Below, piece by piece: positions 1 through 9,117 of a stretch of 64,000 nt of DNA. This stretch comes from Parahaliea mediterranea (lineage in GTDB: Bacteria; Pseudomonadota; Gammaproteobacteria; Pseudomonadales; Halieaceae). The notes under the pieces are model-generated. The model was given only the letters and a program-made list of their open reading frames with translations, had not been told where the DNA came from and did not search any database. The position numbers were made by a program, and so were the translations under genes. Positions within the stretch are counted from its first letter, which is position 1. Each line of letters opens with the position of its first letter. The stretch covers positions 231,714 to 295,713 of the forward strand of contig NZ_JAFKCZ010000008.1 in the NCBI RefSeq assembly GCF_017255185.1, written 5' to 3'.

Positions 1-1448
1 AAGGCGAGGAAATTGCGCGGCCCCAGCTGGATCGCGCGCCCGGAAACCACGTCCATGCTGTGGTTGACGCTGCGGCGCATCATCTCCGTGGCGTGGTACT
101 TGGCCATGGCGGTCACCACCGAGGGGGCGCCGTCCTCCAGGGAGCGGGTGACCAGCTCGCGCATGGCCTCCAGGGTAAAGGCGGTGGCGGCGATATCGGC
201 GGTGGCCTCCTGCACCCCCTCGAACTTGCCCACCTCGATATCGAACTGGCGGCGGATGCGGGAGAAGGCTCCCACCGTGAGGTAATTCACCTCGCCGCTG
301 GCGGTGGCCAGGGATGGCAGGGAAATGCCCCGCCCCACCCCCAGGCACTCGATCAGCATGCGCCAGCCCTTGCCGGCCATCTCCGGTCCGCCGATGATCC
401 AGTCGATGGGAATGAACACGTCCCGGCCGATGATCGGCCCGTTCATGAACGGCGTGCCGGGATTGTGGCGGGTGCCGATCTGCACCCCGGGGTGGTCGGC
501 GGGCAGCAGGGCGCAGGTGATGCCGTAATCGCGCTTGCCGGGATCGCCCAGGAGGCCGTCCGGATCGCGCAGTTTGAAGGCCAGGCCGACCACGGTGGCG
601 ATGGGCGCCAGGGTGATCCAGCGCTTGCGGAAGTTCAGGCGCAGGCCCAGCACCTCTTCACCTTCGTACTCGCCCCGGCAGACGATACCGATGTCCGGTA
701 TGGCCCCGGCGTCGGAGCCCGCCTCCGGCCCGGTGAGGCCGAAACAGGGGATTTCCTCGCCTCTGGCCAGGCCCGGCAGCCAACGCTGTTTCTGCGCGTC
801 GGTGCCGTATTTCATCAGCAGCTCCCCCGGCCCCAGCGAGTTGGGCACCATGGCGGTCACCGCGGCGGTGATCGAGCGGCTGGCGATCTTGCTCATCACC
901 CGGCTCTGGGCATAGGCGCTGAAGTTCCGCCCGCCGTACTCCTCGGGAATGATCAGGCCAAAGAAACCCTGTTTCTTGAGGTAATCCCAGGTGGCCTCGC
1001 CGAGGTCGCGATCCTTGTAGACCTGCCATTCATCGAGCATGTCACAGAGGGTCTCAACCTCGTTGTCGAGGAAGGCTTGTTCCTTCTCGCTGAGGCGCGG
1101 CCCCCGGATGGCGGCGAACTTGTCCCAGTCCGGACGGCCGCTGAACAGGTCCTTTTCCCACCAGGTGGTGCCCGCCTCCAGCGCCTCGCGCTCGGTGTCG
1201 CTCATCGGCGGCATCGCTTGCTGCAACAGGCGGTAGACCGGCCGGGTCAGCACGCTGTGGCGCAGGGATTCGGTGTTGAGCACCACGGCCACCGCCGCCG
1301 CCGGCAGCAACAGCCACCACATCGCGGATTCAAACAGGGTCAGAACAAATAGCGCCGCCAGCAAAAGCACCGAGCCGGCAAACAGGGTCACGCGGTAGTA
1401 CAGCAGGGCCCCCAGTACGATGAGCGCCAGGACAATGGAGAGCAGCAT
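1..1448 (-). CDS. fadE: Acyl-CoA dehydrogenase FadE, N-terminal part (3' end beyond window)
   Basis: This is the first enzyme of fatty-acid beta-oxidation, oxidising acyl-CoA to trans-2-enoyl-CoA with FAD. Translating the minus strand from ATG at 1448 gives an unbroken frame to base 1. It starts MLLSIVLALIVLGALLYYRV, with two hydrophobic segments in the first ~60 residues, as in the E. coli FadE (YafH) family of about 815 residues. The dehydrogenase core follows, with recognisable segments GLIIPEEYGGR and CFGLTGPEAGSDAGA. About 482 residues are present; the C-terminal part lies outside the window. The start has GAGGATTT just upstream. It is not next to other beta-oxidation genes here, so it looks like the housekeeping copy rather than part of the island further on. 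Confidence 0.93.
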   Translation of the reverse strand, partial: MLLSIVLALIVLGALLYYRVTLFAGSVLLLAALFVLTLFESAMWWLLLPAAAVAVVLNTESLRHSVLTRPVYRLLQQAMPPMSDTEREALEAGTTWWEKDLFSGRPDWDKFAAIRGPRLSEKEQAFLDNEVETLCDMLDEWQVYKDRDLGEATWDYLKKQGFFGLIIPEEYGGRNFSAYAQSRVMSKIASRSITAAVTAMVPNSLGPGELLMKYGTDAQKQRWLPGLARGEEIPCFGLTGPEAGSDAGAIPDIGIVCRGEYEGEEVLGLRLNFRKRWITLAPIATVVGLAFKLRDPDGLLGDPGKRDYGITCALLPADHPGVQIGTRHNPGTPFMNGPIIGRDVFIPIDWIIGGPEMAGKGWRMLIECLGVGRGISLPSLATASGEVNYLTVGAFSRIRRQFDIEVGKFEGVQEATADIAATAFTLEAMRELVTRSLEDGAPSVVTAMAKYHATEMMRRSVNHSMDVVSGRAIQLGPRNFLA

Positions 1449-1595
1449 GAAATCCTCCCGGGTGAAAAACCGTGTCTGGGCCTGTTCGCACCTGTCGAAA
1501 ACCGGCGTTACGCCCGAACAGGCCCTCCGCCCTATCCACTTTGGCACATTTTCCGGCGTTGTCCCAATCGCCGTTCGATTTTTACCCCTGGCGGA

Positions 1596-1623
1596 CTTGA
1601 AAGTGTCTCCGGTGCCCCTATGT
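1596..1623 (+). promoter_or_regulatory. Sigma-32 heat-shock promoter of ibpA
   Basis: CTTGAAA at 1596-1602, a 12-base spacer, then CCCCTATGT at 1615-1623. This matches the sigma-32 consensus (CTTGAAA, 11-16 bases, CCCCATNT) with one substitution in the -10 element. It lies about 97 bases before the small heat-shock gene. Transcription would start near 1630, leaving an untranslated leader of about 90 bases. Confidence 0.85.
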
Positions 1624-1689
1624 CTATTGGTGCCGGGGTCGCGTCTTACACAGAGCGGCCCGCGGCGGCGCCTGGGAACCAGGCGATTC

Positions 1690-1722
1690 AAGCGTGTTGC
1701 TTCTTATGGAGGATATGTGATG
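1690..1722 (+). promoter_or_regulatory. ROSE-like RNA thermometer over the ibpA ribosome-binding site
   Basis: TTGCTTC (1697-1703) can fold back on the Shine-Dalgarno GGAGGA (1708-1713) across a TTAT loop (1704-1707). Pairs are C1703-G1708, U1702-G1709, U1701-A1710, C1700-G1711, an opposed G1699/G1712, and U1698-A1713. The UUGCU anti-SD with a G opposite a G is the signature of the ROSE hairpin that melts on heating in small heat-shock gene leaders. The position (SD 6 bases before the ATG at 1720) and the sigma-32 promoter both agree. Upstream stems of the leader were not modelled. Confidence 0.72.
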
Positions 1723-2187
1723 ACCACGATTGATTTTTCACCCCTGTACCGTAACAGTGTCGGCTTCGACCGCATGGCCAGCCTGCTGGACGCCGCTTTC
1801 CGCAGCGACGCCGCCGGCTCCGGCTACCCGCCCTACAATATCGAGGCGCTGGACGATTCCCGCTACGCCATCACCCTGGCCGTAGCCGGCTTCGAACGCG
1901 GCGACCTGGATATTCACGTCGAGGGCGGCGTGCTGACCGTCAGTGGCCGCAAGGCCGACGAAGGCCAGCGCCAGTATCTCCACCGCGGCATTGCCAACCG
2001 GGCTTTCGAACGCAAGTTCAACCTGGCCGAGCATGTGGAAGTGACCGGCGCCGACCTCGACAACGGGCTGCTTACCATCAGCCTGGTGAAGGAAATTCCG
2101 GAGGCGATGAAACCCCGGCGCATCAGCATCGGAGGCGAGGCCCTGGAGCACGACAAGGCCGGCGAAGGCCAAAGCCACGCGGCATGA
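1720..2187 (+). CDS. ibpA: Small heat-shock protein IbpA/Hsp20
   Basis: An ATP-independent holdase chaperone that binds unfolding proteins and hands them to DnaK/ClpB. The 155-residue product starts MTTIDFSPLYRNSVGFDRM, the typical IbpA N-terminus, and contains the alpha-crystallin domain (about residues 35-130) with YNIEALDDSRYAITLAVAGF and the conserved GLLTISL-like strand before the C-terminal tail (R-R-I-S-I, an IXI-like anchor). The frame is open further upstream to 1420, but the ATG at 1720 with GGAGGA six bases before it and the heat-shock promoter at 1596 fix the start. Expression should respond to heat both at transcription and through the leader hairpin. Confidence 0.93.
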   Translation: MTTIDFSPLYRNSVGFDRMASLLDAAFRSDAAGSGYPPYNIEALDDSRYAITLAVAGFERGDLDIHVEGGVLTVSGRKADEGQRQYLHRGIANRAFERKFNLAEHVEVTGADLDNGLLTISLVKEIPEAMKPRRISIGGEALEHDKAGEGQSHAA

Positions 2188-2193
2188 CACAGG

Positions 2194-2214
2194 AGGGGCC
2201 CCATCGGGGCCCCT
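2194..2214 (+). terminator. Stem-loop after ibpA
   Basis: AGGGGCCCC (2194-2202), loop ATC, GGGGCCCCT (2206-2214): a perfect 9-bp GC stem 7 bases after the ibpA stop. There is no T-run, so it may be a weak terminator or a 3'-end stabilising structure. Confidence 0.55.
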
Positions 2215-2244
2215 CAATCGCTGCATTGACAGGTCCGTGGTATT

Positions 2245-2360
2245 GGCCGAATGAATTCGGCCCTACAGGGGGGAGTACCACGCACCGTGTAGGGTCGAAT
2301 TCATTCGACCAAAACCGGTGGAATAAACGACCAAAACCGGCGGAATGAATTCCGCCCTAC
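2245..2360. repeat. REP-like palindrome cluster 1 (three elements, alternating orientation)
   Basis: Three copies of a 22-base unit made of a GTAG-type head joined to a palindrome centred on GAATTC: 2245-2266 (minus; GGCCGAATGAATTCGGCC followed by CTAC), 2289-2310 (plus; GTAG head at 2289, then GGTCGAATTCATTCGACC) and 2339-2360 (minus; GGCGGAATGAATTCCGCC then CTAC). The arms differ but change together so pairing is kept. A GTAG-headed hairpin in alternating orientation is the hallmark of bacterial REP/BIME elements mobilised by RAYT transposases. The same family recurs at 10357-10556. Confidence 0.85.
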
Positions 2361-2372
2361 AGCCCCCCTGGT

Positions 2373-4160
2373 TTACTCCGCCCCTTCCCGGTAGACAATT
2401 TTGCCATCGACCATGGTCAACAGCACCCGGGCTTTATGGATGGCGTAGGTATCGATCTCAAACAGGTTGTCGCTGAGCACCACCAGGTCGGCCTGCTTGC
2501 CCGCCCGCAGTGACCCGATGTCGTGTTCCAGGCGCAGTTGATAGGCCGCGTCCAGCGTGTAGGCGCGGATCGCCTGCGCCAGCGTGATACGTTCCGACAC
2601 CGGCGGCTGCACGGCAAACCCCGCCTCCCCCGCCGGCTGCCGCGTCATCGCCATTTCGATATTGAACAGCGGGTTGAGACCGTCCAGCCCGATCCAGCTG
2701 GCCGGGTAGTCAGTACCCAGGGTGATCCTCGCGCCGCCCTCGGCGATGGAGCGCAGCGGGTAAAAATGCGCCAGCCGCTCCGGCCCCAGGTATTTCTCCG
2801 CCACGTCGTCGTACACATACCAGGTGGCGGTGGACTGGGCGATCACGTCCAGTTCGCCGAACCGGGGCACGTCCGCCGGGTCCACCACCTGGATATGGCA
2901 CATGGCGATGCGGACGCCGGAATCCGGGACTTCCTCGCGCACCGCCTCGGCGAGGTCGAGGCCCATGCGCACCGCCGCGTCGCCGATGGCGTGCAGGTGC
3001 AGGTCGATCCCCGCGCGGGCAGCCCGCAACACGGTCTCCCGGGTCCTGTCCGCCGACACCAGTGAGTCGCCGCGGTGCCCCGGGGGCTGCACGTAGGGCT
3101 CGAGCATATAGGCGGTCTTGGCCTCCACGGTGCCGTCCAGCGACACCTTGAGCATGCGAATATCCAGGAATTCGGAGTGGAAACGCGCGTTGAGCGCGCG
3201 CAGGGTCGGCATGGCCGTGGCCAATGCATCGTCGGTATTGGTGTACAGGGAGCCCACGATCCGCACCGGCAGCTCCCCCTCCTCCACCAGCCGCTCCATC
3301 AGCGCGAAGGTGGCCTCGCCGCCATCCACCATCCCGGCGTCAAAGGCCGCGGTAATCCCCATCGAGGACATGGTGTCCAGGAAGGCCCCCGCTCCGCGGG
3401 CGATACGCCCGGGGCTGGAGACACCCAGCTTTTCGCTGATCCAGTTGAAGGCCCCGCCCTCGATCAGCCAGCCGGTGGGTCGGCCATCCGGGTAGCGCTT
3501 GTAGTAGTGACGGCCCGGCACCGGGTCCGGTGTCCGGGCGTCCAGGCCCACCATGGCCATGGCCTTGCTGTTGATCCAGGCGGTATGAAAGCCCTCGTCG
3601 AACAGCATCACCGGGCGGTCGGGCACCACCTGGTCCAGCTGGGCCGCGGTGGGCCCCTGCTCGCCGAACGCCGCGCCCAGGAAACCGTTGCCGATAATCA
3701 GGCCCTGTTCCGGGTTGGCCCGGGCGTACTCGGCCACGGTGGCCAGTACTTCCCCGGGGCCCATATCCGGGCTCAGGGAGGCGGCGAACACCCAGGGGAA
3801 GGTATCCCCCACATGGATGTGGGTGTCGATAAAGCCCGGCAGCACCAGTTTGCCGCCCAGGTCCAGGCGCTGGGTATCGGCGTCGACGTAGTCCGCCGCG
3901 CCCGCCATATCCCCCACGTAAACCAGCCTGTCACCGGCGATGGCCACCGCCTCCGCCCAGGGCTGCTCCGGGTCCAGGGTGTACACCCTGGCATTGTGCA
4001 GCAGCCGGTCGGCGCGGGCAGCATCGTCGCGGCCGGCGCCCGCACCGCCGACGGGCTCCGTGGCTGCGGCCAGCAGAGGCGCGGCCAGCAGAGGCGCGGC
4101 CAGCATGGCCACCGCCAGGGCGCCGCCGATAAAGGCGCGTACCGTTATGGTTTTTTGCAT
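2373..4160 (-). CDS. Secreted amidohydrolase, YtcJ/amidohydrolase-3 type
   Basis: A metal-dependent hydrolase of the amidohydrolase superfamily, 595 residues. A signal peptide with a long Ala/Leu core (residues ~10-33) indicates export. The mature protein opens with RLLHNARVYTLDPEQPWAEA, and the metal site HxH appears in GFIDTHIHVGD at residues 114-116. Later landmarks are HLHAIGDAAV, MCHIQVVDPAD and LGTDYPASW (the Asp near the barrel's end). The C-terminus AGKQADLVVLSDNLFEID is typical of YtcJ-like proteins. The substrate is unknown; family members act on amides and cyclic amides. A start at 4160 has GGGAG upstream. It sits alone between REP cluster 1 and a divergent efflux operon. Confidence 0.85.
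   Translation of the reverse strand: MQKTITVRAFIGGALAVAMLAAPLLAAPLLAAATEPVGGAGAGRDDAARADRLLHNARVYTLDPEQPWAEAVAIAGDRLVYVGDMAGAADYVDADTQRLDLGGKLVLPGFIDTHIHVGDTFPWVFAASLSPDMGPGEVLATVAEYARANPEQGLIIGNGFLGAAFGEQGPTAAQLDQVVPDRPVMLFDEGFHTAWINSKAMAMVGLDARTPDPVPGRHYYKRYPDGRPTGWLIEGGAFNWISEKLGVSSPGRIARGAGAFLDTMSSMGITAAFDAGMVDGGEATFALMERLVEEGELPVRIVGSLYTNTDDALATAMPTLRALNARFHSEFLDIRMLKVSLDGTVEAKTAYMLEPYVQPPGHRGDSLVSADRTRETVLRAARAGIDLHLHAIGDAAVRMGLDLAEAVREEVPDSGVRIAMCHIQVVDPADVPRFGELDVIAQSTATWYVYDDVAEKYLGPERLAHFYPLRSIAEGGARITLGTDYPASWIGLDGLNPLFNIEMAMTRQPAGEAGFAVQPPVSERITLAQAIRAYTLDAAYQLRLEHDIGSLRAGKQADLVVLSDNLFEIDTYAIHKARVLLTMVDGKIVYREGAE
4066..4110. repeat. 15-bp tandem repeat inside a signal peptide
   Basis: Two exact copies of GCGGCCAGCAGAGGC (4066-4080, 4081-4095) and a diverged third (4096-4110). 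On the minus strand they encode the repeated A-P-L-L-A block of the amidohydrolase signal peptide. Slippage here would only lengthen or shorten the hydrophobic core in frame. Confidence 0.8.
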
Positions 4161-4376
4161 CCCGCCTGTCTCCCTGATCCATGCGTTCCGGTGGCAATGT
4201 CCCAGACTCCCACGGCACTGGGCAATACCCCACCGGGGTAGGCGAGTAGCAGAAAATCACAGTTTGGCTTGAGGGAAACGTGGCACAATGCGTCTAACAG
4301 GAAAGTTTCCAGCGCAACCAGTCGCGCCCGGGGCCGCTGTCCCGCCGCGATGGCCGCTGACAGTCAGAGCACACCT

Positions 4377-5555
4377 ATGGGCAAAACAATAATCCGGGTG
4401 CTGGCACCCCTTCTCGTGATCGCCGGCGGTGTCGGCGTATCCGTGCTGTTGCACGCCACCAAACCCCAACCCGAAAAATCCGGGGACAAGGCCCGCCCGG
4501 TGAGCGTCTACACTGCGCCGGTACAACGCCAGGATGTGGTGCTGGAGGTCTTTACCCAGGGCGAGGTGCGACCGCGTACCGAGCTGGACCTGGTGGCCCA
4601 GGTGAGCGGTCGCATTGTCGCCGTATCCCCAGAATTCACCGAAGGCGGGATCATCACTCCCGGCGAGGCGCTGCTGGAGATCGAGGACACCGACTACCGC
4701 CTGGCCCTGCGCGAGGCGCAGGCCCGCGTCGCCGAGGCGCGCGTAGCCGTGGAACAGGCCCTGGCCGACGCCGATGTGGCGCGCAAACAGCTGCGCAATG
4801 AGCCCAACGCCTCCGACCTGGCCCTGAAAAAACCCCAGGTGGCCCGGGCGCGGGCCCAGCTGGAAGCCGCCGAAGCGGGCCTCGAACAGGCCCGCCTTGA
4901 CCTGGAGCGCACCCGCATCACCCTGCCCTTCGAGGGCCGCCTGACGGCCACCCGCGCCGACAAGGGCCAGTACATCACCGCCGGCGCGGTGGTGGGGCAC
5001 GCCTTCGCCTCCGATGTGGTGGAGGTGCGGCTGCCGCTGGCGGACGCCCAACTGGCCTCCCTGGGCCTGCCCATCGGCTATTCGGCGGAAGCGGGCGGGG
5101 GCCTGCCGGTCGACTTCAGCGCCCGGGTCGCGGGTACCCAGCAACACTGGCGGGGGCGGTTGACCCGCCTGGACGCCGCCATCGACCCCGCCACCCGCAC
5201 CCTCTACGGCATGGCGGAACTGCACTCCCCCTACCGCGACAATGTGTCGGACCTGGGCATGCCCATGGCCGTTGGGCTCTATGTCGAAGCCACGATCCAG
5301 GGGCGCTCGATGCGAGACGCCCGGCTCATCCCCGCCGAGGCCCTGCGCGCCGGCGATACGGTCTATCTGGTGAGCGAGGCAGGCACCCTGGACATCCGCC
5401 AGGTGGACGTGCTCCACCGCAACGGCGAGCGGGCGGTGATCAGCGCCGGCCTGGAAGGCGGGGAGCGGGTGGTCACTTCCGCCATCCGCAATCCGATCCA
5501 GGGCATGGCCATCTACAGCATCGACGGCGACGACACCGCCGTCGCCACCAATTGA
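4377..5555 (+). CDS. RND efflux membrane fusion (periplasmic adaptor) protein
   Basis: A periplasmic adaptor linking an inner-membrane RND pump to an outer-membrane channel. The 392-residue product has an N-terminal anchor (MGKTIIRVLAPLLVIAGGVG), then the first lipoyl/barrel-sandwich half (VVLEVFTQGEVRPRTELDLV), a coiled-coil hairpin (about residues 105-185, rich in A-R-E-A heptads), and the second lipoyl half (TRITLPFEGRLTATRADKGQ). The C-terminal part (LIPAEALRAGDTVYLV, ERVVTSAIRNPIQGM) is typical of HlyD/AcrA-like adaptors. An upstream in-frame TTG at 4269 is possible, but the added residues are not hydrophobic and the ATG at 4377 gives a proper membrane anchor. The permease follows 25 bases later, so the two form an operon. 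No outer-membrane partner is adjacent. Confidence 0.9.
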   Translation: MGKTIIRVLAPLLVIAGGVGVSVLLHATKPQPEKSGDKARPVSVYTAPVQRQDVVLEVFTQGEVRPRTELDLVAQVSGRIVAVSPEFTEGGIITPGEALLEIEDTDYRLALREAQARVAEARVAVEQALADADVARKQLRNEPNASDLALKKPQVARARAQLEAAEAGLEQARLDLERTRITLPFEGRLTATRADKGQYITAGAVVGHAFASDVVEVRLPLADAQLASLGLPIGYSAEAGGGLPVDFSARVAGTQQHWRGRLTRLDAAIDPATRTLYGMAELHSPYRDNVSDLGMPMAVGLYVEATIQGRSMRDARLIPAEALRAGDTVYLVSEAGTLDIRQVDVLHRNGERAVISAGLEGGERVVTSAIRNPIQGMAIYSIDGDDTAVATN

Positions 5556-5580
5556 TCGCCGAGGGGACGGGGAGCACCGC

Positions 5581-8500
5581 ATGGAACGCCTGATCGGCTG
5601 GTGGATCAACAACCCGGTGGCGGCCAACCTGCTGATGGTGGGCATCCTGCTGTCCGGCTTCCTCGGCTTTCGCGCCATGGAGCGGGAGGCCTTCCCGCAG
5701 TTCGTGATCAACCAGGTGCAGGTGGAGATCACCTGGCCTGGCGCCGCCCCCCAGGAGGTGGAGGAACAGGTTGTCATGCGCATCGAGGAATCCCTCAAGG
5801 ACCTCGACAGCGTGAAGCGGGTAACCGCCACCGCCAGTGAAGGCTACGGCCGGATCGATGTCAGCACCTGGAGCTACGTCGATATCAACGACTTCCTCAA
5901 CGAGGTGAAAAACCGCGTCGACGCGGTGATCGGCCTGCCACGGGACATCGAGCCGCCGAAGATCAAACGCACCGAGTTCCGCGAGGAAATGATCCGGGTG
6001 GCGGTGCACGGCGACGTCAGCGAGCGCGAGCTCACCCGCCTGGCCCAGGACCTGCGCGACGACATGGCCAAGCTGCCCTACATCTCCATCGTCGAACTGT
6101 TCGGCACCCGCCGGGAAGAGGTCACGGTGGAGCTGTCGGAGGCCTCCCTGCGCCGCTACGGCCTGAGCTTCGACGAGGTGGCGGCGGCCATTCGCGGCAG
6201 TTCGGTCAACCTGTCCTCCGGCCAGGTGCGCACCGCCACCGGCGATGTGCGCCTGCGGGCGCGCAACCTGGCAGATTCCGGGGAGGAGTTCGAGCGCATC
6301 GTAATCCGCCAGGCCGCGGACGGCGCCACGGTGACCCTGGGCGATGTGGCGCGGGTGATCGACGGCTTCGAGGAAGAGGAAATCCTCGCCACCATGAACG
6401 GCCAGCCGGCGGTGTTGCTGCAGATGCTGTCCACCGACAACATGCAGGTGGTGAAGGCCTCCGACGCGGTCAAGGCCTGGATGGAACAGACCCGCCCCAC
6501 CCTGCCCCGCGGCGTCGACCTGACCCTGTGGTTCGACACCGCCGACATCTACAAGAGCCGCATGGAGACCATCGGCAAGTCCGCCTACCTGGGCCTGCTT
6601 CTGGTATTCGCGGTGCTGATCGTGTCGCTGCGGCCCAAGGTCGCGCTGTGGGTGACCGCGGGTATCGCGGTGGCCTTCATGGGCACCTTTTCCCTGCTGC
6701 CGGCCAACGACGTGTCGCTCAACGTGATGTCCACCTTCGCCTTCCTGCTGGTCCTGGGGATCGTGGTGGACGACGCCATCGTGGTGGGCGAGAGCATCCA
6801 CCAGCACGCCCACCAGTACGGCGGCGGGCCGGCCTCGGCGGTGAGCGGCGCGGCGGCGGTGGCCAAGCCGGTGATCTTCGCGGTGCTGACCACCATGATC
6901 GCCTTCGCCCCCTGGTTTTTCCTGGACGTGGAGGGCGGGCACATGACCCGGCAGTTCTCCATCGTCATTACCGTGGCGCTGACCATTTCGCTATTGGAGG
7001 CCTTTTTCATCCTGCCCGCCCACCTGCGCCACCTGGAACACCGGGAGCACCTGGGGCGCTGGCGCGCGCGGCAGAAACGGCTGGAAGAGGGCATTGTCAA
7101 TTTCGCCAACACCCGCTATCGCGCCGTCGTGTCCTGGGCGGCGCGGCGGCGCTACCTCACGGTAGCCGGCTTTGTCGCCGTCTTTATCGTCAGCATCGGC
7201 CTGTTCAAGGCGGGTTGGGTCAAGTCCACGTTCTTCCCCGAGGTCGCCAGCGAAGAAATCTATATCAACGTGGTGATGCCCTCCGGGGCGCCCTATGCCC
7301 GGGCCCTCGAAGTTCTCGGCACCCTGCAGGACGCGGAAAAGAGGTTGATCGCCGAGGTCAGGCGCGACGCCGAAGCCAGCGGCGGTAGCGGCCAGCTGAT
7401 CAAGGGCTGGTACACCCGCTCGCGGCGCGACAGCGTGATCGCCATCGTAAAACTGTCGCCGCCGGAGGACCGGGACCTGTCGGCCAAGGAAGCGGCCGCG
7501 CGCTTCCAGGCATTGGTGGGCGACATTCCCGAGGCCGAGGAAATCCAGATCAGCTACACCCTCAACGACCAGGGCCCGGCCCTCACCTACCTGCTGCGCC
7601 ACCGCGATATGGCCACCCTGCGCGAGGCCAGCATTGATCTGCAGGCGCAATTGCGCACCTATGAGGGCGCCTACTACGTCCGCGACAGCCTGCGCGGCGA
7701 GTCCGATGAGATCCACCTGCAACTGCGCCCCGGGGCGGAGAAACTGGGCGTGACCCTCGCTGAAGTTTCCAAGCAGGTGCGCCAGGCCTACTACGGCGAG
7801 GAAGTGCAGCGCCTGCCGCGGGAGAATGGCGACGTACGGGTGATGCTGAAATACCCGCGCGAGCTGCGCGAGAGCCTGGCCTCGCTGGATCACTTCCGGG
7901 TGCGCACCGCCGACGGCCGCGAGCTGCCGCTGCTGTCGGTGGTGGACATCACCGTATCCAGTGGCGTGCAGCGTATCGAGCGGCGCGACGGCCAGCGCAC
8001 GGTGCAGGTCGCCGCCGACGCCATCCCCGAACTGGCCAGCGACATCAACCGCGACGTGCGCGAACAGTTCCTGCCGGAACTGGAGGCCCGTTATCCCGGC
8101 CTCGAAATCCTGCGCGGTGGCCAGCAGGAAGTCGAGCAGGATTTCTTCGACCAGATCATCGCACTCTACCTGGTGGCCATTTTCGTGATGTACACCCTGA
8201 TCGCGGTGGCCTTCCGCTCCTACGCCCTGCCGCTGCTGGTGATGACCGCGATTCCCTTCGGTTTCATGGGCGCGATCTTCGGCCACCTGCTGTTCGGCGT
8301 GCCGCTGGCCCTGTTCTCCTACTTCGGCATCGGCGCCGCCGCCGGCGTGGTGGTCAACGACAACCTGGTACTGGTGGACTACATCGGCCGCCTGCGCCAA
8401 CAGGGGACGGAGACGCTCAACGCGGTGGTGGAGGCCGGCGTGCACCGCTTCCGCCCCATCCTGCTCACCACCCTCACCACCTTCATCGGCCTGATCCCGA

Positions 8501-8706
8501 TCATGGCCGAGCGCTCCACCGAGGCCCAGTTTCTCAAACCGGCGGTGCTGTCACTGGCCTTCGGGGTCCTGTTCGCGCTGTTCGTCACCCTGCTGATGGT
8601 GCCCGCCCTGTACCTGATCGGCGAGGACATGCGCCGCGGGTTTGCCGGCCTGCGGGCGCGCCTTTCCACCACCGGAAACAGCGAAACACCGCCGACAAAG
8701 CTGTAA
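5581..8706 (+). CDS. RND efflux permease (AcrB-like, HAE1-type family)
   Basis: A proton-driven inner-membrane exporter, 1041 residues, the usual length for this family. The first transmembrane helix is in MERLIGWWINNPVAANLLMV. Two large periplasmic domains follow helices 1 and 7. Helix 4 contains GIVVDDAIVVGES, carrying the paired Asp residues used for proton relay, and the second half repeats the fold (VVVNDNLVLVDY, PILLTTLTTFIGLIPIM). GGGGAG lies six bases before the ATG. It is transcribed with the adaptor just upstream. The cargo cannot be told from sequence; it is closer to AcrB-like drug or lipid exporters than to metal exporters. Confidence 0.92.
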   Translation: MERLIGWWINNPVAANLLMVGILLSGFLGFRAMEREAFPQFVINQVQVEITWPGAAPQEVEEQVVMRIEESLKDLDSVKRVTATASEGYGRIDVSTWSYVDINDFLNEVKNRVDAVIGLPRDIEPPKIKRTEFREEMIRVAVHGDVSERELTRLAQDLRDDMAKLPYISIVELFGTRREEVTVELSEASLRRYGLSFDEVAAAIRGSSVNLSSGQVRTATGDVRLRARNLADSGEEFERIVIRQAADGATVTLGDVARVIDGFEEEEILATMNGQPAVLLQMLSTDNMQVVKASDAVKAWMEQTRPTLPRGVDLTLWFDTADIYKSRMETIGKSAYLGLLLVFAVLIVSLRPKVALWVTAGIAVAFMGTFSLLPANDVSLNVMSTFAFLLVLGIVVDDAIVVGESIHQHAHQYGGGPASAVSGAAAVAKPVIFAVLTTMIAFAPWFFLDVEGGHMTRQFSIVITVALTISLLEAFFILPAHLRHLEHREHLGRWRARQKRLEEGIVNFANTRYRAVVSWAARRRYLTVAGFVAVFIVSIGLFKAGWVKSTFFPEVASEEIYINVVMPSGAPYARALEVLGTLQDAEKRLIAEVRRDAEASGGSGQLIKGWYTRSRRDSVIAIVKLSPPEDRDLSAKEAAARFQALVGDIPEAEEIQISYTLNDQGPALTYLLRHRDMATLREASIDLQAQLRTYEGAYYVRDSLRGESDEIHLQLRPGAEKLGVTLAEVSKQVRQAYYGEEVQRLPRENGDVRVMLKYPRELRESLASLDHFRVRTADGRELPLLSVVDITVSSGVQRIERRDGQRTVQVAADAIPELASDINRDVREQFLPELEARYPGLEILRGGQQEVEQDFFDQIIALYLVAIFVMYTLIAVAFRSYALPLLVMTAIPFGFMGAIFGHLLFGVPLALFSYFGIGAAAGVVVNDNLVLVDYIGRLRQQGTETLNAVVEAGVHRFRPILLTTLTTFIGLIPIMAERSTEAQFLKPAVLSLAFGVLFALFVTLLMVPALYLIGEDMRRGFAGLRARLSTTGNSETPPTKL

Positions 8707-8854
8707 AGACAAGTTCAAACAGCGTTCACGCAGACGTCACTTCCGGGCGGCATGCTTGAGTGGCCGGACAGGGACGTCTGGCCCCACACCGGCGGGATAA
8801 GCGGCCAGCAATCGAGGCAATGACGCCGCCGATTGCGCCGGCATGGCGCGGCGG

Positions 8855-9094
8855 CTATTTCTGGTACTTCGCCTTCCATTCCTCGTAGGGCATGCCGTAG
8901 ATACGCTGCCGGGCGCTGTCATAGTCGATCGTCTCGCCCTGCTCCTCGGCGGCGGCCATGTACCACTTGGCCAGGCAGTTGCGGCAAAAGCCCGCCAGTT
9001 CCATCAGCTCGATGTTCTGCACGTCCTTGCGGCTGTCGAGGTGCGCCAGCAGGCGGCGAAAGGCCGCGGCTTCAATTTTTTCGGGGTCGGACAT
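8855..9094 (-). CDS. DUF1244 family small protein
   Basis: A 79-residue protein of the DUF1244 family, recognised by the core LMELAGFCRNCLAKWYMAAAE, with two Cys in C-R-N-C, and by YGMPYEEWKAKYQ near the C-terminus. The family is widespread in proteobacteria and has no assigned function. GGAGG lies seven bases before the start. It lies 23 bases downstream of the LuxR-type regulator on the same strand, so the two could be co-transcribed. Confidence 0.85.
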   Translation of the reverse strand: MSDPEKIEAAAFRRLLAHLDSRKDVQNIELMELAGFCRNCLAKWYMAAAEEQGETIDYDSARQRIYGMPYEEWKAKYQK

Positions 9095-9117
9095 TGTGGA
9101 ACCTCCATGGCATCGGT

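Noticed and set aside
60-1352. A 430-residue plus-strand frame opposite fadE
   Set aside because: Composition is His/Gly/Ala-rich, with no family resemblance. The minus strand gives FadE without a break.
8762-8783. Hairpin GGCCGGAC/GTCTGGCC after the RND permease
   Set aside because: It includes a G-U pair and no T-run; too weak to call as a terminator.
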